From positions 15,090,540 through 15,154,539 of the forward strand of contig OV277861.1 in the NCBI GenBank assembly GCA_922989275.2: a DNA stretch of 64,000 nucleotides, in the 5' to 3' direction. Source of the stretch: Gari tellinella (taxonomy: Eukaryota > Mollusca > Bivalvia > Cardiida > Psammobiidae). Below, piece after piece: positions 21,306-32,520 of this stretch (position 1 is its first letter; every line of letters starts with the position of its first letter). The position numbers and the translations under genes are program-made. The notes under the pieces were generated by a model, which was not told the origin of the DNA, searched no databases, and saw only the letters and a list, made by a program, of their open reading frames with translations.

Positions 21306-22817
21306 TTAACCCTTTACCCCATAGACTTTTTAGCTCACCTGGCACGAATTGATCGCCCTGTGTCCGTCGTCTGTCGTCAAACGTTTTGTTCAAAGATCTT
21401 CTTCTTGGAAACCACTGGGCCAATTTCATCAAAACTTCATAGGATTGTTCCTTGTAGGACACTCTCTCAGATTTCTTCAAATATAGGTAATCCAATTGAA
21501 ATTGTGGTTGCCATGGCAACCAATTGAAAAAACTTTAAAAATCTTCTTGTCAAAAACTACTGGTCCGAATTGAAAATAATTTTACCCAAATGTGCCATTG
21601 GTGACCCTCTATCAGATTTCTTAAAATAATTGTCCTATCTTGAAAAACATGGCCGCTGGGTGGGGCAGATTTTCCTTATATGGCTATATAGTGAAAACTT
21701 TAAAAATCTTCTTGTCAAAAACTAGTGGTCCGATTTGAAAGTAATTTTATGCAAATGATCCATGGGTGACCCTCTACCAGATTTCTTAAAATTATTTTTA
21801 TATCTAAAAAAACATGGCCGCCAGTGGGTGGGGCAAAATTTCCTTATGTTACTGTATAGTAAAATCTTTAAAAATCTTCTTCTCTGAAACTACTGGTTCA
21901 AATTAAAAATAATTTAATACAAATGGTCAATTGATGATCTTCTACCAGATTTCTTAAAATCATTTTGTTATCTAAAAAAACATGGCCGCCAGTGGGTGGG
22001 GCAAGTTTTCCTTATGTTACTGTATAGTAAAAACTTTCAAAATCTTCTTCTCTGAAACTACTGGTCCAAATTAAAAATAATTTTGCAGAAATGGTCAATT
22101 GATGATCCTCTACCAGATATCTAAAAATCATTTTGTTATATTAAAAAACATGGCCGCCAGTGCGTGGGGCATGTTACTGTATAGTAAAAACTTTCAAAAT
22201 CTTCTTCTCTGAAACTACTGATTCAAATTCAAAATAATTTTACACAAATGGTTAATTGATGACCCTCTACCAGATATCTTAAAATAATTTTGTTATCTAA
22301 AAAACATGGCCGCCAGTGGGTGGGACAAGTTTTCCTTATATTTCTGTATAGAAAAACTTTCAAAAAAAATTCTCTGAAACTATTGGTCTGATTTAAGAAT
22401 TATTTTACACAAATAATGATTCATGCCAGTTTTCTTCAAATAATCTTCCTAGCTCAAACAACATGGCCACCAGTGGGTGGAGGTGAATAAGTGAAAACTT
22501 AATCATAACTGGTCGATTTACATGACCGTAATCATGGATACCAGGTGAGCGATTTAGGGCCGCATGCGGCTCTTGTTTCTAGTTTTCAAGACAAGTGACC
22601 ACTTATTGAAGCAGGTTGAATTAAAGTCAAGCAAAATGCGCCTTATATTCAAGGCGCATTCTGCTTTACTTCCAACCTGCTTTAAACTATCATCTGCTAG
22701 GATTTAGAAACTATTTCTGGAGATACATTTTCATGACTGTATAAATTGAAACTATTTTCTTCAGTGGAGGAAAAGTTCCAAAACGCCAAAAGGTGCTTCT
22801 ATGCAGGAAAGGGTTAA
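21306..22817 (+). mobile_element. family A MITE split by a 1.25-kb repeat element
   Basis: TTAACCCTTTACCCCATAGAC at the left resumes at 22577 with CTAGTTTTCAAGACAAG and ends GGAAAGGGTTAA. The interrupting element (21331-22576) is listed separately. Confidence 0.8.
21331..22576 (+). mobile_element. AGCTCACC...CTCTTGTTT element with ~160-bp internal repeats
   Basis: Left end TAGCTCACCTGGCACG followed by TGTCCGTCGTCTGTCGTC. Right end CAGGTGAGCGATTTAGGGCC, a small GCCGCATGCGGC hairpin and CTCTTGTTT. Inside, six copies of a ~155-175-bp unit start near 21530, 21692, 21863, 22032, 22187 and 22350 (ACTTTAAAAATCTTCTT ... AACATGGCCGCCAGTGGG). The 3' hairpin and tandem core recall non-autonomous Helitron/Helentron elements, but the class is not settled. 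Confidence 0.75.
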
Positions 22818-23216
22818 ATTAAAGCACAGTTTTGAATGTACCTTGGTCTAACACACTGAGACAGATAACTGTTTAATCCTTTGTGATGTTTTATGATTGC
22901 CTATAAAGGCAGTTGGTATAGAGTTTCTAATTTAAAGTCTAGCCTTCCACCATGCATTATATAAACATTAGATGATGTTACCAGTTTGAATGGTCCCATT
23001 GCCAGATTGAATAGAGATCAAATATCCCTTTTCAAGATTCATTTAGCTGTCATAACCCTTGTAATGCTCAGAATATCAGTTTATTATGCAAACTGTGCAT
23101 ATCCTGATTTGTTTTTGCTTTTATCTATCTTGAATGTTGCCGGAAAAAAATAGCCTAAAATATCAAGACTGCAGGTCAGGTTCTTGAAAAAGAATAGTCC
23201 ATGTAAAAGACTCAGC
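22818..23216. other. intronic DNA, nothing recognised
   Basis: AT-rich; no exon, hairpin or repeat end is recognised. Confidence 0.4.
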
Positions 23217-23466
23217 TTAACTCATTCAACACTGAAACTTTTAATGAAAAATTCCAATTTCAATATAAGTTTAGTCCATTTTTGACTATATTTAGGGTAG
23301 ATTTTAACAATGTTTTACAAAAGACAAACAGTGTAGACCCTGATCATAGGGCTCCTTAAGGAGCCCTCTGATCAGGGTCTATACTGTTTGCATAGGACAA
23401 GTGTACTCTTGACAGGTGTATGATTTGTCAATGATGGATATACTCATCGCTAGGGTTCAATGTGTT
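23217..23466 (+). mobile_element. family B MITE
   Basis: TTAA left flank. ACTCATTCAACACTGAAAC start. Strong hairpin near 23325-23393 with apex GGCTCCTTAAGGAGCC. Ends GGGTTCAATGTG. Confidence 0.85.
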
Positions 23467-24570
23467 ACAAAGGATTATAACCCTTAGTTCCCATATTATT
23501 GTATACTTCAGAATTGTTACCTGCCAAATATTGATATTTAAATTTTTCACAGTAAAATGATCATGTTTGTATGGTCATTATATTGAGCTTGAATGCTAAT
23601 TAGATGCCAAGTTACTCCAGGCATCTGATCTGGAGCAAAACTGCTTTTCCAATGTGTGTTTGTTTGCGCTTGACACAATAGAAATCTACATGTTAATGTT
23701 CAAGGCATTACGCTTAACACATCTTTACATTGAGAAATTCTTTAAATTTTGTGTACATGAAATTAATATCATGCCAATTATGTGCAGTTTTTTGTACACC
23801 TTCCACCAAATATCCTGTATAAATATAACTTGTATGCATAAACTAGACGCAGGAGTGACAGAAACAAAAGTGATACTTAATAATAATCTTTAAAATAAAT
23901 ATTACCAACATTTTCTGTCATGTGAAGGATATTTAAATGAAATTATGTGAACTGGCTATTAATGAATATACAATGTATGTACAATACTTTTAATGCAGGT
24001 GACTATTTTGAGCAGGAAAAGAATAATGCAGAAAGCTCAAGACTACAGAAACGTTCTTCAATTAGTTTTATTCTGTTTTAAAGCAAAGTATTGGTATTTA
24101 AAATGCCCAAATGTTTGCTATTGAGTTGTTGCTTTATCCAAGTTTGACTGTTGGTTTGTGATACCCTCGTAGTTCAATATTTAATTAGAGTTTGTCAAAA
24201 TCACGTCTTCAAACAGATGTGACCAGGTTCATTATGTGTTAAACCAGAATGGATTAGTGTATGCATTACATAATCTGCAAGGGATAGTGTCTTTGAGAGA
24301 ATCCTTTTGACCTTCAGCACCCTATAGGAGAATATGTGAAAGCTGTTGCAAACAGACAAGATCCAGACGAGAGAGGTTACTAAAAAATCCATTTTTGACA
24401 CTGAGTTTTTTGTATGAGTAGGATAGCAAAGAAAAAACAGCTACAACTGGTTTGTGGTAAATACCAAACTGCTAAAGGTTGAATGGTTTTAACTTGGATA
24501 TGTGACATCTTTCACCCTTTTAGAGGACAATCTTAAGTCAGATTGAGAGAGATAATCGTTGGTGGTTTGT
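23467..24570. other. intronic DNA, nothing firmly recognised
   Basis: The two short ORFs here (23654-23893 +, 24201-24401 -) have no splice support and AT-biased composition. No hairpin element is seen. Confidence 0.4.
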
Positions 24571-24703
24571 GCTTTTTCTTCACTGGATAACTAGATGGAT
24601 ACATATACTTTTGGAAACATATTTTCATGACTACTTAAATACCACATAGGAAAATAAAGCGGAAATCTCCTGTAGGAAGATTTTTGCTTTATAGTCAGCC
24701 TGC

Positions 24704-24953
24704 TTAACCCTTTACCCCATAACCTGTTTCTATAGCTTTAAAGACAGATGACCACTTAAGTTTGAAGCAGATTGAAAGTTAAGCAGAATGTGCATTCTGC
24801 TTTATTTTTAGTCTGCTTTAAGCTATAGGATATTGAAAACAATTTGTATCTTATGGTGCATATTCATGACCATATAAAGTGGATTTTTTCTTCCATTTAA
24901 ATGAAGGAAAGAAAAAAATCATAAAAAGGTGTATCTATGGAGTAATGGGTTAA
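24704..24953 (+). mobile_element. family A MITE (nested in hairpin remnant)
   Basis: TTAA flanks, CCCTTTACCCCATAACC left, GGAGTAATGGG right. The palindrome is reduced to GCAGAATGTGCATTCTGC. The host on both sides reads TAGTCAGCCTGC and AGCAGGC, hairpin-like. Confidence 0.8.
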
Positions 24954-25710
24954 AGCAGGCATTTGTGAAGATGTGTACATAGTTATGGTATCTAACTATC
25001 GTTGTTAATTGGAGTTGGTAGATTTTTGAAAATATATTTTATGAGGAATAGTTACTGATATAAAATAGAGTAAAGATTTTCTTCATGGAGTTAAATCTGG
25101 GGAATCAGTTCCTTGTAATTATACATGGCATAACTTGACTGGGAATGTTTGTGGCTTAAGATATCTATTTGTGTAGTTAAGTCATATAAAAATTAAATCA
25201 CACTTTGCAAATAGTCTAGATCCAGAGGGAGTAATTGGCATCTCATAATGGTCCAAACTGTATGAAACTTTAATGGACCTACATTTGTATTTTGAAAAGA
25301 ATTTTAAGAATTTACCTATTTTAGAACAGTAGCAGACAACAATGTTCCCAAAAGACAATGTTACTTATCATTGAAGACATTAAAGTTCAGAGTGCAATAC
25401 CAACATTTACATTAGTTCATTGGTCATTGATGAAAAAATGAAAATTTCAAAAGATAATATTGCTTTAGCTAAAAGCTTTAACTTTGGTCATTCTTAGGTG
25501 TTGAGAAAGAATAATTATTGTTCTCCAGCTCTTAGAGCCAAGGAATCCTATAGTCCATAGCCTGTTTCTTGTTTTGAAAGCAGATCACCACTTAAAGCAG
25601 GTTGAAAGGAAATATACTGGAAATGTCCTCTGTGTTTTAATTGTTCAGGAATTCCTCTGTTGGGACTACTTTCTGTAGTGTAGAAATAATTAGAGACATA
25701 AAAATGCATA

Positions 25711-25962
25711 TTAACCCTTTGAACCCTAGTCCCACATATAGGCGTCCTTTTCAAACAGTGAACATGTGAATAGTACACTTGTCCTATGCAAACAGCGAAT
25801 ACCCAGATCAGAAGGCTCCGTTTCGGAGCCCTCTGATCAGGGTCTTCACTGTTTGTCATAATGCCAAACATTGACAAAAACAACCCTTAAAAGTTAGAAA
25901 TGGACTAGACTAAAATGGAAACTGGAATTGTCCATTTAAAGTTTCAGGGAGGAAAGAGTTAA
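25711..25962 (-). mobile_element. family B MITE
   Basis: TTAA flanks. Hairpin near 25786-25856 with apex GGCTCCGTTTCGGAGCC. Near-identical in reverse to 34993-35243. Confidence 0.9.
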
Positions 25963-26397
25963 TGGAGTACATGTAATAGGTTAAGAATGTTTTATAAGAG
26001 AACTTTATGTAGAGTGCTGGGTAGTCTTACATTAGGGTCAATGTGGCGTAGGAATTAGACTGAATATGACAAACTAATGAAAGTTAAGCTTCCCAAATAA
26101 ATCTGATAATAAATGGTCTGGTCAAGAATGGTAGAAAAGGATAGTGATTTATTATACTGCCGTTCCACGTGCTTGTGACAATGTAGAAATTAGTCATATT
26201 GAAAGTTATAACATAATCTTTCATAAATAGTATATTATTTGGTGTCATTTGTTAACGCCAAATTAGAAAGAAAGAAAGAAATAACGACTTAATTGTTCAA
26301 TTTATGTAACATTTAGAGAGATAAGAAATGCCACCTTATTGTGTTACGATTGAAATCTTAGCCTATAGGGTTACGTAACGTAGATCTTAAGTTTGGA

Positions 26398-26611
26398 TTA
26401 ACCCTTAGCCTGCCACTCACGACTATAGCTCCATATGCAAACATCTTGGATCCGGATGAGACGCCGAGTAACTCGGCGTCTCATCCGGATCCAAGCTGTT
26501 TGACACTCGGACAACATTTTCAGCAATTTTGAGCAACTTTGAAGCACTTTGAAACTTGAAGCAGACGAGAAATATAGCAGACGACAATTTATTTGGCGGG
26601 CTAAGGGTTAA
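26398..26611 (-). mobile_element. family C MITE
   Basis: TTAA flanks. CCCTTAGCCTGCC left and GGCGGGCTAAGGG right. The hairpin at 26436-26502 is nearly perfect, with apex CGCCGAGTAACTCGGCG. A close inverted copy is at 35393-35605. Confidence 0.92.
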
Positions 26612-26794
26612 TAGACCTTTCGCCAATGAAACAGTGAAAAGCCACTGGATTATAACCTCTCTACTGCTGGATAATCATATTTTAAAACTGACCACTATGA
26701 ACATACATCTTAACTATTACATTGACTAATAAGTTAAGAAATTATTTCCCCATAGTAGAGTGTTATATGATACTCATGTCAGACAGATTCTATC

Positions 26795-26862
26795 AGAAAA
26801 CGGTGCAGACCCTGATCAGACAGCTCCTTAAGGAGCTGTCTGATCAGGGTCTGCACTGTTGT
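26795..26862. repeat. solo B/D-type hairpin
   Basis: GGTGCAGACCCTGATCAG ... CTGATCAGGGTCTGCAC, apex GCTCCTTAAGGAGC. No TTAA-flanked ends nearby match family B. Confidence 0.75.
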
Positions 26863-27462
26863 CTAAAAGTGTCAACATGTACGCTGGTTAGCGGGAGAAA
26901 GATTAACTCCCTACTCAATGTGATATAGATATTGTGGTATTAAGAAATTAACTCCTAGGGCACAGAACATACATGTTTAGTCTATTAGTGACTGTAACGT
27001 GTTCAAAGTGAAAAGTTAAATTGGATTGTTGAGTGGTGTAAATTGGAGTTAAAGTGTATTAAAATGTGATTACGTACAGCACACAGTAAGACTCAGGGGA
27101 GGCTGGTTAAAGTAAGAAGAAACTAAAGCAGAGATTCGGAGCTTTCTGCGTTATTATCAATATTATTCATCTTGATTTAAGCTGTCATATGATAATACAA
27201 TCAATTAATTCTTCTTTTTAGTGGTCTTCATTTCAGTGGTCTTTTTTGCTGTATGACCAGTTTAGCCAGAAAACATCTAATAATGAAACATGGAGGTTTT
27301 CTGCATCTCTTTTGTTCTGCGTTATCCTGCTGAATGCCAGTTTTAACTTTGAGTGGCTAAGTTTCACTTCACTATTATTATAGTATATTGAGTCTTTTCT
27401 TTTATACTGATCCGATGAAATCATGATTAATCATTCAAATGACAAACATTTAACAAGGGTTG

Positions 27463-27701
27463 TTTAAACTTTAATACTCCAAACCCAGTGTTTCTAAGTT
27501 TTGAAAACAGGTTACCACTTAAAGCAGATTGAAAGTAAAGCAGAATGCACTGTAAAGCCTGCTTTAGCTACCATTTGCTAAGGATATAGAAAATATTTTT
27601 TATGATAAATGTTCCTGACCGTATAAATTGGAAGTATTTTCTTCTGAGTGGAAGAATAAATTAAAGGTGTTAAAAGGCGTATCTATGGAGTAATGGGTTA
27701 A
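27463..27701 (+). mobile_element. eroded family A MITE
   Basis: The left end is degraded (TTTAATACTCCAAACCC). The interior and the GGAGTAATGGGTTAA right end are typical. The hairpin is shortened to GAATGCACTGTAAAGCC. Confidence 0.7.
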
Positions 27702-28155
27702 CAAGGGTAGTTTGACAATGCTGATTTTGAGCAATGATTTGTCTGGTGTTTACACGAAGGGTAGATCAAATCAGCGGAGGTATATACACAGTAATACTCT
27801 GCTACTAGGACCACTTGTTAGGTTTGTTGATGGTGTTAAAGATATAGGTGACAGTTTCAGGCAGGATGAAAGCAAAGTAGAACATTTCTGAAGGACTAAT
27901 TTTGTCCCGCTTTTAGCTTGATGTTATCTTAATTGCCTAAAGTAGGCATCTATTTTAGGGGACATGATATCAAGATTTTACAGTCTGCTCTAATGATTCA
28001 GTATTGTTCATAAGTCAAGGTTGAGTTCTTCCTTTATGTAGGTAGTATATATCTTCTATAAGGCAATTGTGGATAACTGTCTTCAATAAATGGAGAAGTC
28101 TCAGTGATACTGACAGGAGTTGGGCATTTAGCAATTCTTCCGGTTGTTAATAATA

Positions 28156-28347
28156 CAGGGCCCCAGATAAGAGGTAGTTATTTCAACAAATCAAACATTT
28201 TATCGCTCATTTCGGCACCAAATCCTATGGTGTTACTACTCATTAGAATCGTCTCAAAGAGACGATTCTAATGAGTAGTGACACCATAGGGTTTAATTCA
28301 GAAATAAAGATTTTAAGTTTTGAAAAACTACCCTTATCTGTTGCTCT
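28156..28347 (-). mobile_element. family E MITE
   Basis: CAGGGCCCCAGATAAGAGG to CTTATCTGTTGCTCTT. The hairpin CATTAGAATCGTCTC / GAGACGATTCTAATG is near perfect. Confidence 0.9.
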
Positions 28348-28705
28348 TATAATAGTTGAAATAAGTTTAATACTTCTAGCTGCTTTGTTATTAGAATTAT
28401 AAGTTTTAGTACAGACAGTGTTGGCCAAGTGTTACAACTTATTATAGGAAGAAATGTGTTTGATATAGATTTGGCGTTCAAAATTAATGATTTCCGGATG
28501 AGATAGTGGTAATAAAATTTCTTGAGACATGATCATATTATCTTGGCTTTGTTGAGGCATGTGTTGTGAAGCTGATGTTGCAGTGTTGGCAGTAACTGGT
28601 TTAGTGGAGAATTCTAAAACACTATTTTTTTCCAATTTAAACAAAACTAAATGCAAATGCAATGAAATGTAAAAAAAATGACTGTTTATAAAATATGTTG
28701 TGGAT

Positions 28706-28783
28706 CTGAGTGGCAAACAGTTTGGATCCTTAGAATCAGATGCTGGGTCCCAGCATCTAATCAGGATCCAATCTGTTTGCAAT
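28706..28783. repeat. solo C-type hairpin
   Basis: GCAAACAGTTTGGATCC ... GGATCCAATCTGTTTGC with apex GCTGGGTCCCAGC. No matching TTAA ends. Confidence 0.7.
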
Positions 28784-29053
28784 TGGCAATTACTGTTTAA
28801 GCACAAGTGCGTTTAGTTGGAAATAATAATGTCTTCCCTACTCACAGTATGTGTGATGAAGCAATGTGGATACTGACAGTGTTATTAGGAAGTGGTAATG
28901 TTTACTATGGTGAAAGTGGATAATGTTTGAAAAAGGCAGTGGAATTTAAGCTGGTGCTTTCTAGAGTGATATTTACATGTTAACATGAGATAATGATAGA
29001 GTGACAGATCGAGTTAGTGATAGTGACAGAGTTGAAGATATAGTTATTACATC

Positions 29054-29185
29054 ATGGAGATTCAAGAAACCACAGAGGCATATATGACAAATGGGTCTAA
29101 AGATCGAGAAATATTTATAACAAGTTTCCATGAAAAGTCAAGGATAAAGATCTCCAAGAAGAATGCAGCCAAACTAAAGAGATAT
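29054..29185 (+). CDS. candidate alternative 5' exon 5x-2
   Basis: ATG (TCATCATGG context), 44 codons, ending in phase 0 at a perfect GTAAGT donor. An in-frame TGA lies about 18 bases upstream, so this can only be a start-codon exon in this frame. The peptide is polar and basic at the end (SRIKISKKNAAKLKRY). No known domain is recognised. It would join exon 3 (49877) in frame. Confidence 0.42.
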
Positions 29186-29263
29186 GTAAGTATAACAGAA
29201 GCATATATTTTATATTCCAGTAACATTGCACGAATGAAACATGCAATTTGTGCTCTATTTGTA

Positions 29264-29515
29264 TTAACCCATTACCCCTTAAAAACGCCTTTTTACACCT
29301 CTCATTTATTCCTCCACTGAAGAAAAAAGTTCCAGTTTATACAGCCAAGAAGATGAACCAGAAGAAATATTTTCCGTATCCTAGAAGATGGTAGCTTAAA
29401 GCAGGCTGAAAGTAAAGCAGAATGTGCCTGAAGGCACATTCTGCTTTACTTTCAACCTGCTTTAAGTGGTCACCTGTTTTTAAAGCTAGAAATAGGTTAA
29501 GAGGTAAAGGGTTAA
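29264..29515 (-). mobile_element. family A MITE (reversed)
   Basis: TTAA flanks. CCCATTACCCCTTAAA left, GGTAAAGGG right. The palindrome is complete. Confidence 0.88.
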
Positions 29516-30169
29516 AGGTGCATTTTATTACCTCCAAAAACCCAACTCTTTAAACCTTTAGGAGCTTTCTGTATCACTTTTGTTCTACATTAAGTAGTCA
29601 CCAGGTGTCTTTAAAGATTCTCATTTATATAGACTTGCTTTTTCTCACAGTTTCAACAGCCTGTTAGACATCCAATTCTGCAGGAATCAAAAAATAATTA
29701 AAGATTTTCATTTAGAATTGCTTTTCTTACAGTAGCAATGGTCTGCAAGACATCCATTAATTTTGCAGGAATCTTGGGATGACCTTTGTTCCTGGAATTA
29801 GTCTGTATGTTTTAAAGTTTGAGATCTACATGTATATAGGGTATAATCTCTTAACATGATAACAGGCATGTTATCAGTCACTTGAAAAGGCTATCTTCCT
29901 TGGATTTTACATGCAATTTTATAATGAAAACCAGTAAGTATTGTATTTTGATACAATCACAGTTTCTTATCAAAATATTGTACTGTTTGGAGTTACAGTT
30001 AAACTTGTTGTAAATGGCCATTCAAAAGATGATACATGGACAGTCTTTAGGGCAAATAGCAGCTTAATGCTGGACAAATGTAATGTAGAAATTAGCTCCC
30101 TATGAACCGGAAGCTTTGTGGAGTTTTTATTCTTCATTTAGCAATCGTCTTAAGTAAAAGATCCCAGTG
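29516..30169. other. intronic DNA with direct repeat
   Basis: Two diverged copies of a ~115-bp stretch occur near 29610-29700 and 29720-29780 (CTCATTTATATAGACTTGC / TTCATTTAGAATTGC and AGACATCCA...TGCAGGAATC). A family H-like left fragment (GTAAATGGCCATTCAAAAG) is near 30010. No gene. Confidence 0.45.
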
Positions 30170-30378
30170 TACAGTAAAACCTCTCTATAATGACCACTAA
30201 AAAGAAGGCTAATTGACTACATAAAAGACAGGTGACAGCATAAAGCAAGGTGAGCGTAAAACATAAAGCTCCTTCAGGAGCTTTCTGTTTTACGTTTGCC
30301 TTGCTTTAAGCAGTCACCTGCCTTATACACCTGGTAATTGACACAATTTATTGGTCGTAATAGAGAGGTTTTACTGTA
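30170..30378 (+). mobile_element. family F MITE
   Basis: TACAGTAAAACCTCTCTAT to AGAGAGGTTTTACTGTA. Hairpin AGCAAGGTGAGCGTAAAAC ... GCCTTGCTTT with apex GCTCCTTCAGGAGC. The TA target and CAGT ends fit Tc1/mariner/pogo-type elements. Confidence 0.9.
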
Positions 30379-30670
30379 TTGTATTTGTTGGTCTCTTAAC
30401 ACAGGGTTAACTGTGTGTTAAGATTTGAATGAGGCAATTGAATATTGTAGAAATTCATTTCTGCATTCAGTAATTCCTAGGCAATTAATCTATGATAATC
30501 CATTTATAACCAGTAGTTTAGCTCGTCCATTCAAAAAGCAGCAATAAGAGTTGTAAGCAAGGTAAAACTGGAGATTAAATTGTCTTTGCAAGAGGCATTC
30601 TGTCATTTTGATGAAATGTCCTTAGTCCTTACCGTGCAGGAAACATTTAAGTATACATGTTTATACATCA

Positions 30671-30748
30671 TTTGCAAACAGTGTAGTCCCAGATCAGAGG
30701 GCTTCTTCAGGAGCCCTCTGATCTGGGTCTATACTGTTGGTCAAAACT
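30671..30748. repeat. solo B/D-type hairpin
   Basis: GCAAACAGTGTAGTCCCAG ... CTGGGTCTATACTGTTGG. The apex GGCTTCTTCAGGAGCC is imperfect. Confidence 0.7.
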
Positions 30749-31497
30749 TACAAATTTTCTGGAGAGAAACCGCTCAAGAATCACATATTGTAATTGGTTA
30801 TATTTATCAGAAAGTGGAAGACGTCCAGTTTGGAAATTCAGAATCATAAGCGTTAACTTCTGATATATAGGCATGTCGTATCCTTCGATTTGAAGATGGT
30901 GTAGACCTAGATAAAATGGTCATTTTAACTTTGTTTGGCTTATAATGGGACTTGAAATGTTTGTTGCTGACAATCTTATCTATAAAACATAATCTTGTTG
31001 TTTGAAAGAATTAGACTGTAAATGATAGACAAGTCTCGATTTGTGGAAATTAGGCACTTAAGGGACTGGGTTAGGTCTTTATCATCGGAACAAGCTGATC
31101 TGCAAGTTATCAACTTACGTTAAGACGAAACATTTTTTTGACAGTTGACTGTAGTTGTATAGAAAACACTAGGCTTGCTGTGCTTTGATGTAAATTTTAT
31201 AATGTTAAATACAGTAAAACTTATCTTGATACTTTTATGATAATACATGGATTCTATAATTAAGGCAGGTAAATGTGCTTATATAATGCATGAGAAAAGC
31301 AATTTGGAAAGCTCCTAAAGAATGTTCTGTATTGAGCAGATACCTGTCTTAAATACTCATGTTAATCTTGTTTAGTGTAATTGGTTGATATATCTGGTTT
31401 GCTGTATGAAACTTGGTATATGTAACTCTATCAGAAAAATCGTTTTGCACTTAAGCATGTTGTCTGACATGTAATATGGTCAGAGGTGGGGGCTAAG

Positions 31498-31572
31498 AGT
31501 TATGTTTATATTGATTCTAGTAGAGAAAATCATCAGATAATAAAAAGGGCTTACAATAAGTTGGAGGATGAC
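31498..31572 (+). CDS. possible exon fragment ending at GTAAGT (weak)
   Basis: A frame with no stop runs to ...NKLEDD at a perfect GTAAGT donor in phase 0. It has no ATG, and no acceptor with a pyrimidine tract is seen (AAG at 31495-31497 would give phase 0). It is either an internal cassette exon or chance. Confidence 0.15.
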
Positions 31573-31645
31573 GTAAGTTTCGTTTCTTAACTTAATGTAT
31601 GTGAACAGTTTCTTATATTAGCAGAATTTACCTAGCTCATGAATT

Positions 31646-31820
31646 CAGGGCTCCAGATAGGAGGAAGTTAACTGAACAAATCCAACATATTCTCACTAAT
31701 TTTTCAGCACCAAATCTTATTGGGTTATTACTCATTAGAATTGTCTCAAAGAGACAATTGGAATAAGTAGTTACACCATAGGGTTTAAAGTAGACATTTT
31801 CCTTTTTGAAATGCTCTCCA
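31646..31820 (-). mobile_element. family E MITE, eroded
   Basis: CAGGGCTCCAGATAGG start. Hairpin ATTAGAATTGTCTCAAAGAG. The right end has decayed to CTCTCCATAT. Confidence 0.75.
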
Positions 31821-31928
31821 TATAACTTTAATGCAGTTCTATAAATAGATATTGCATGATATTTGTAGCTAAGTGATGGCACAAACTTATCAGTCAAAAG
31901 CTTTATTAAAACTTGATCCTATTATAAT

Positions 31929-32134
31929 CAGGGCTCCAGATAAGAGGGAGTCAACTGAACAAATCGAACATTTTCTCACTTATTATAGCACAAAATCCTT
32001 TGGTGTCACTACTCATTAGAATCGTGACATCTCTTCGAGACGATTCTAATGAGTAGTGACACCATACAGTGATGATACTGACCATAGGGATAAAGATTTT
32101 AGTTTTTGGAATACTCCCCTTATCTGAAGCCCTT
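31929..32134 (-). mobile_element. family E MITE
   Basis: CAGGGCTCCAGATAAGAGGG to CTTATCTGAAGCCCTTG. The hairpin apex has an additional GACATC (CGTGACATCTCTTCGAG). Confidence 0.85.
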
Positions 32135-32353
32135 GTCATTGTCAAACATTTGGATTGACCTTCAGCATGAAGTTTTTTGTTTTCTTATCTCTTGTGGGCA
32201 TTGATGATTAAAACAGAAACAGTTATATATTTAGCTGCGGAATGCTTGTGTTCAAATTACGTTTCATGGCATTTTTACTGGAAACACATCAACTAGAATG
32301 GTAAACATTTTAGTGTTTTGGAAGTTGTCCTCAGTTATTGTTTTTCCACTAAT

Positions 32354-32520
32354 CTAACTCATTCACCCCTGACACTTTTAATGGACAATTCCAATTTCAA
32401 ATAAGTATAGTCCAATTTGGACTATTTAGGGTTGATTTTAAAATTGTATTTCAAAATGACAAAAAGGCACACTCTTTGTAAATGACGAGTATACTCTTCG
32501 CTAGGGTTGAATGCGTTAAT
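32354..32520 (+). mobile_element. family B MITE lacking its hairpin
   Basis: ACTCATTCACCCCTGACAC ... GGGTTGATTTTAAAATTG joins directly to TGACGAGTATACTCTTCG ... GAATGCGTTAA. The palindrome is gone. Confidence 0.7.

Noticed and set aside
29930..29940. GTAAGT after a short ATG frame (MQFYNEN)
   Set aside because: Only about seven codons and the wrong phase for exon 3, so most likely chance.
31484..31572. Exon starting at CAG 31481-31483
   Set aside because: That acceptor would make an 89-nt exon whose phase does not fit phase-0 neighbours. Only a weak 75-nt alternative is listed.
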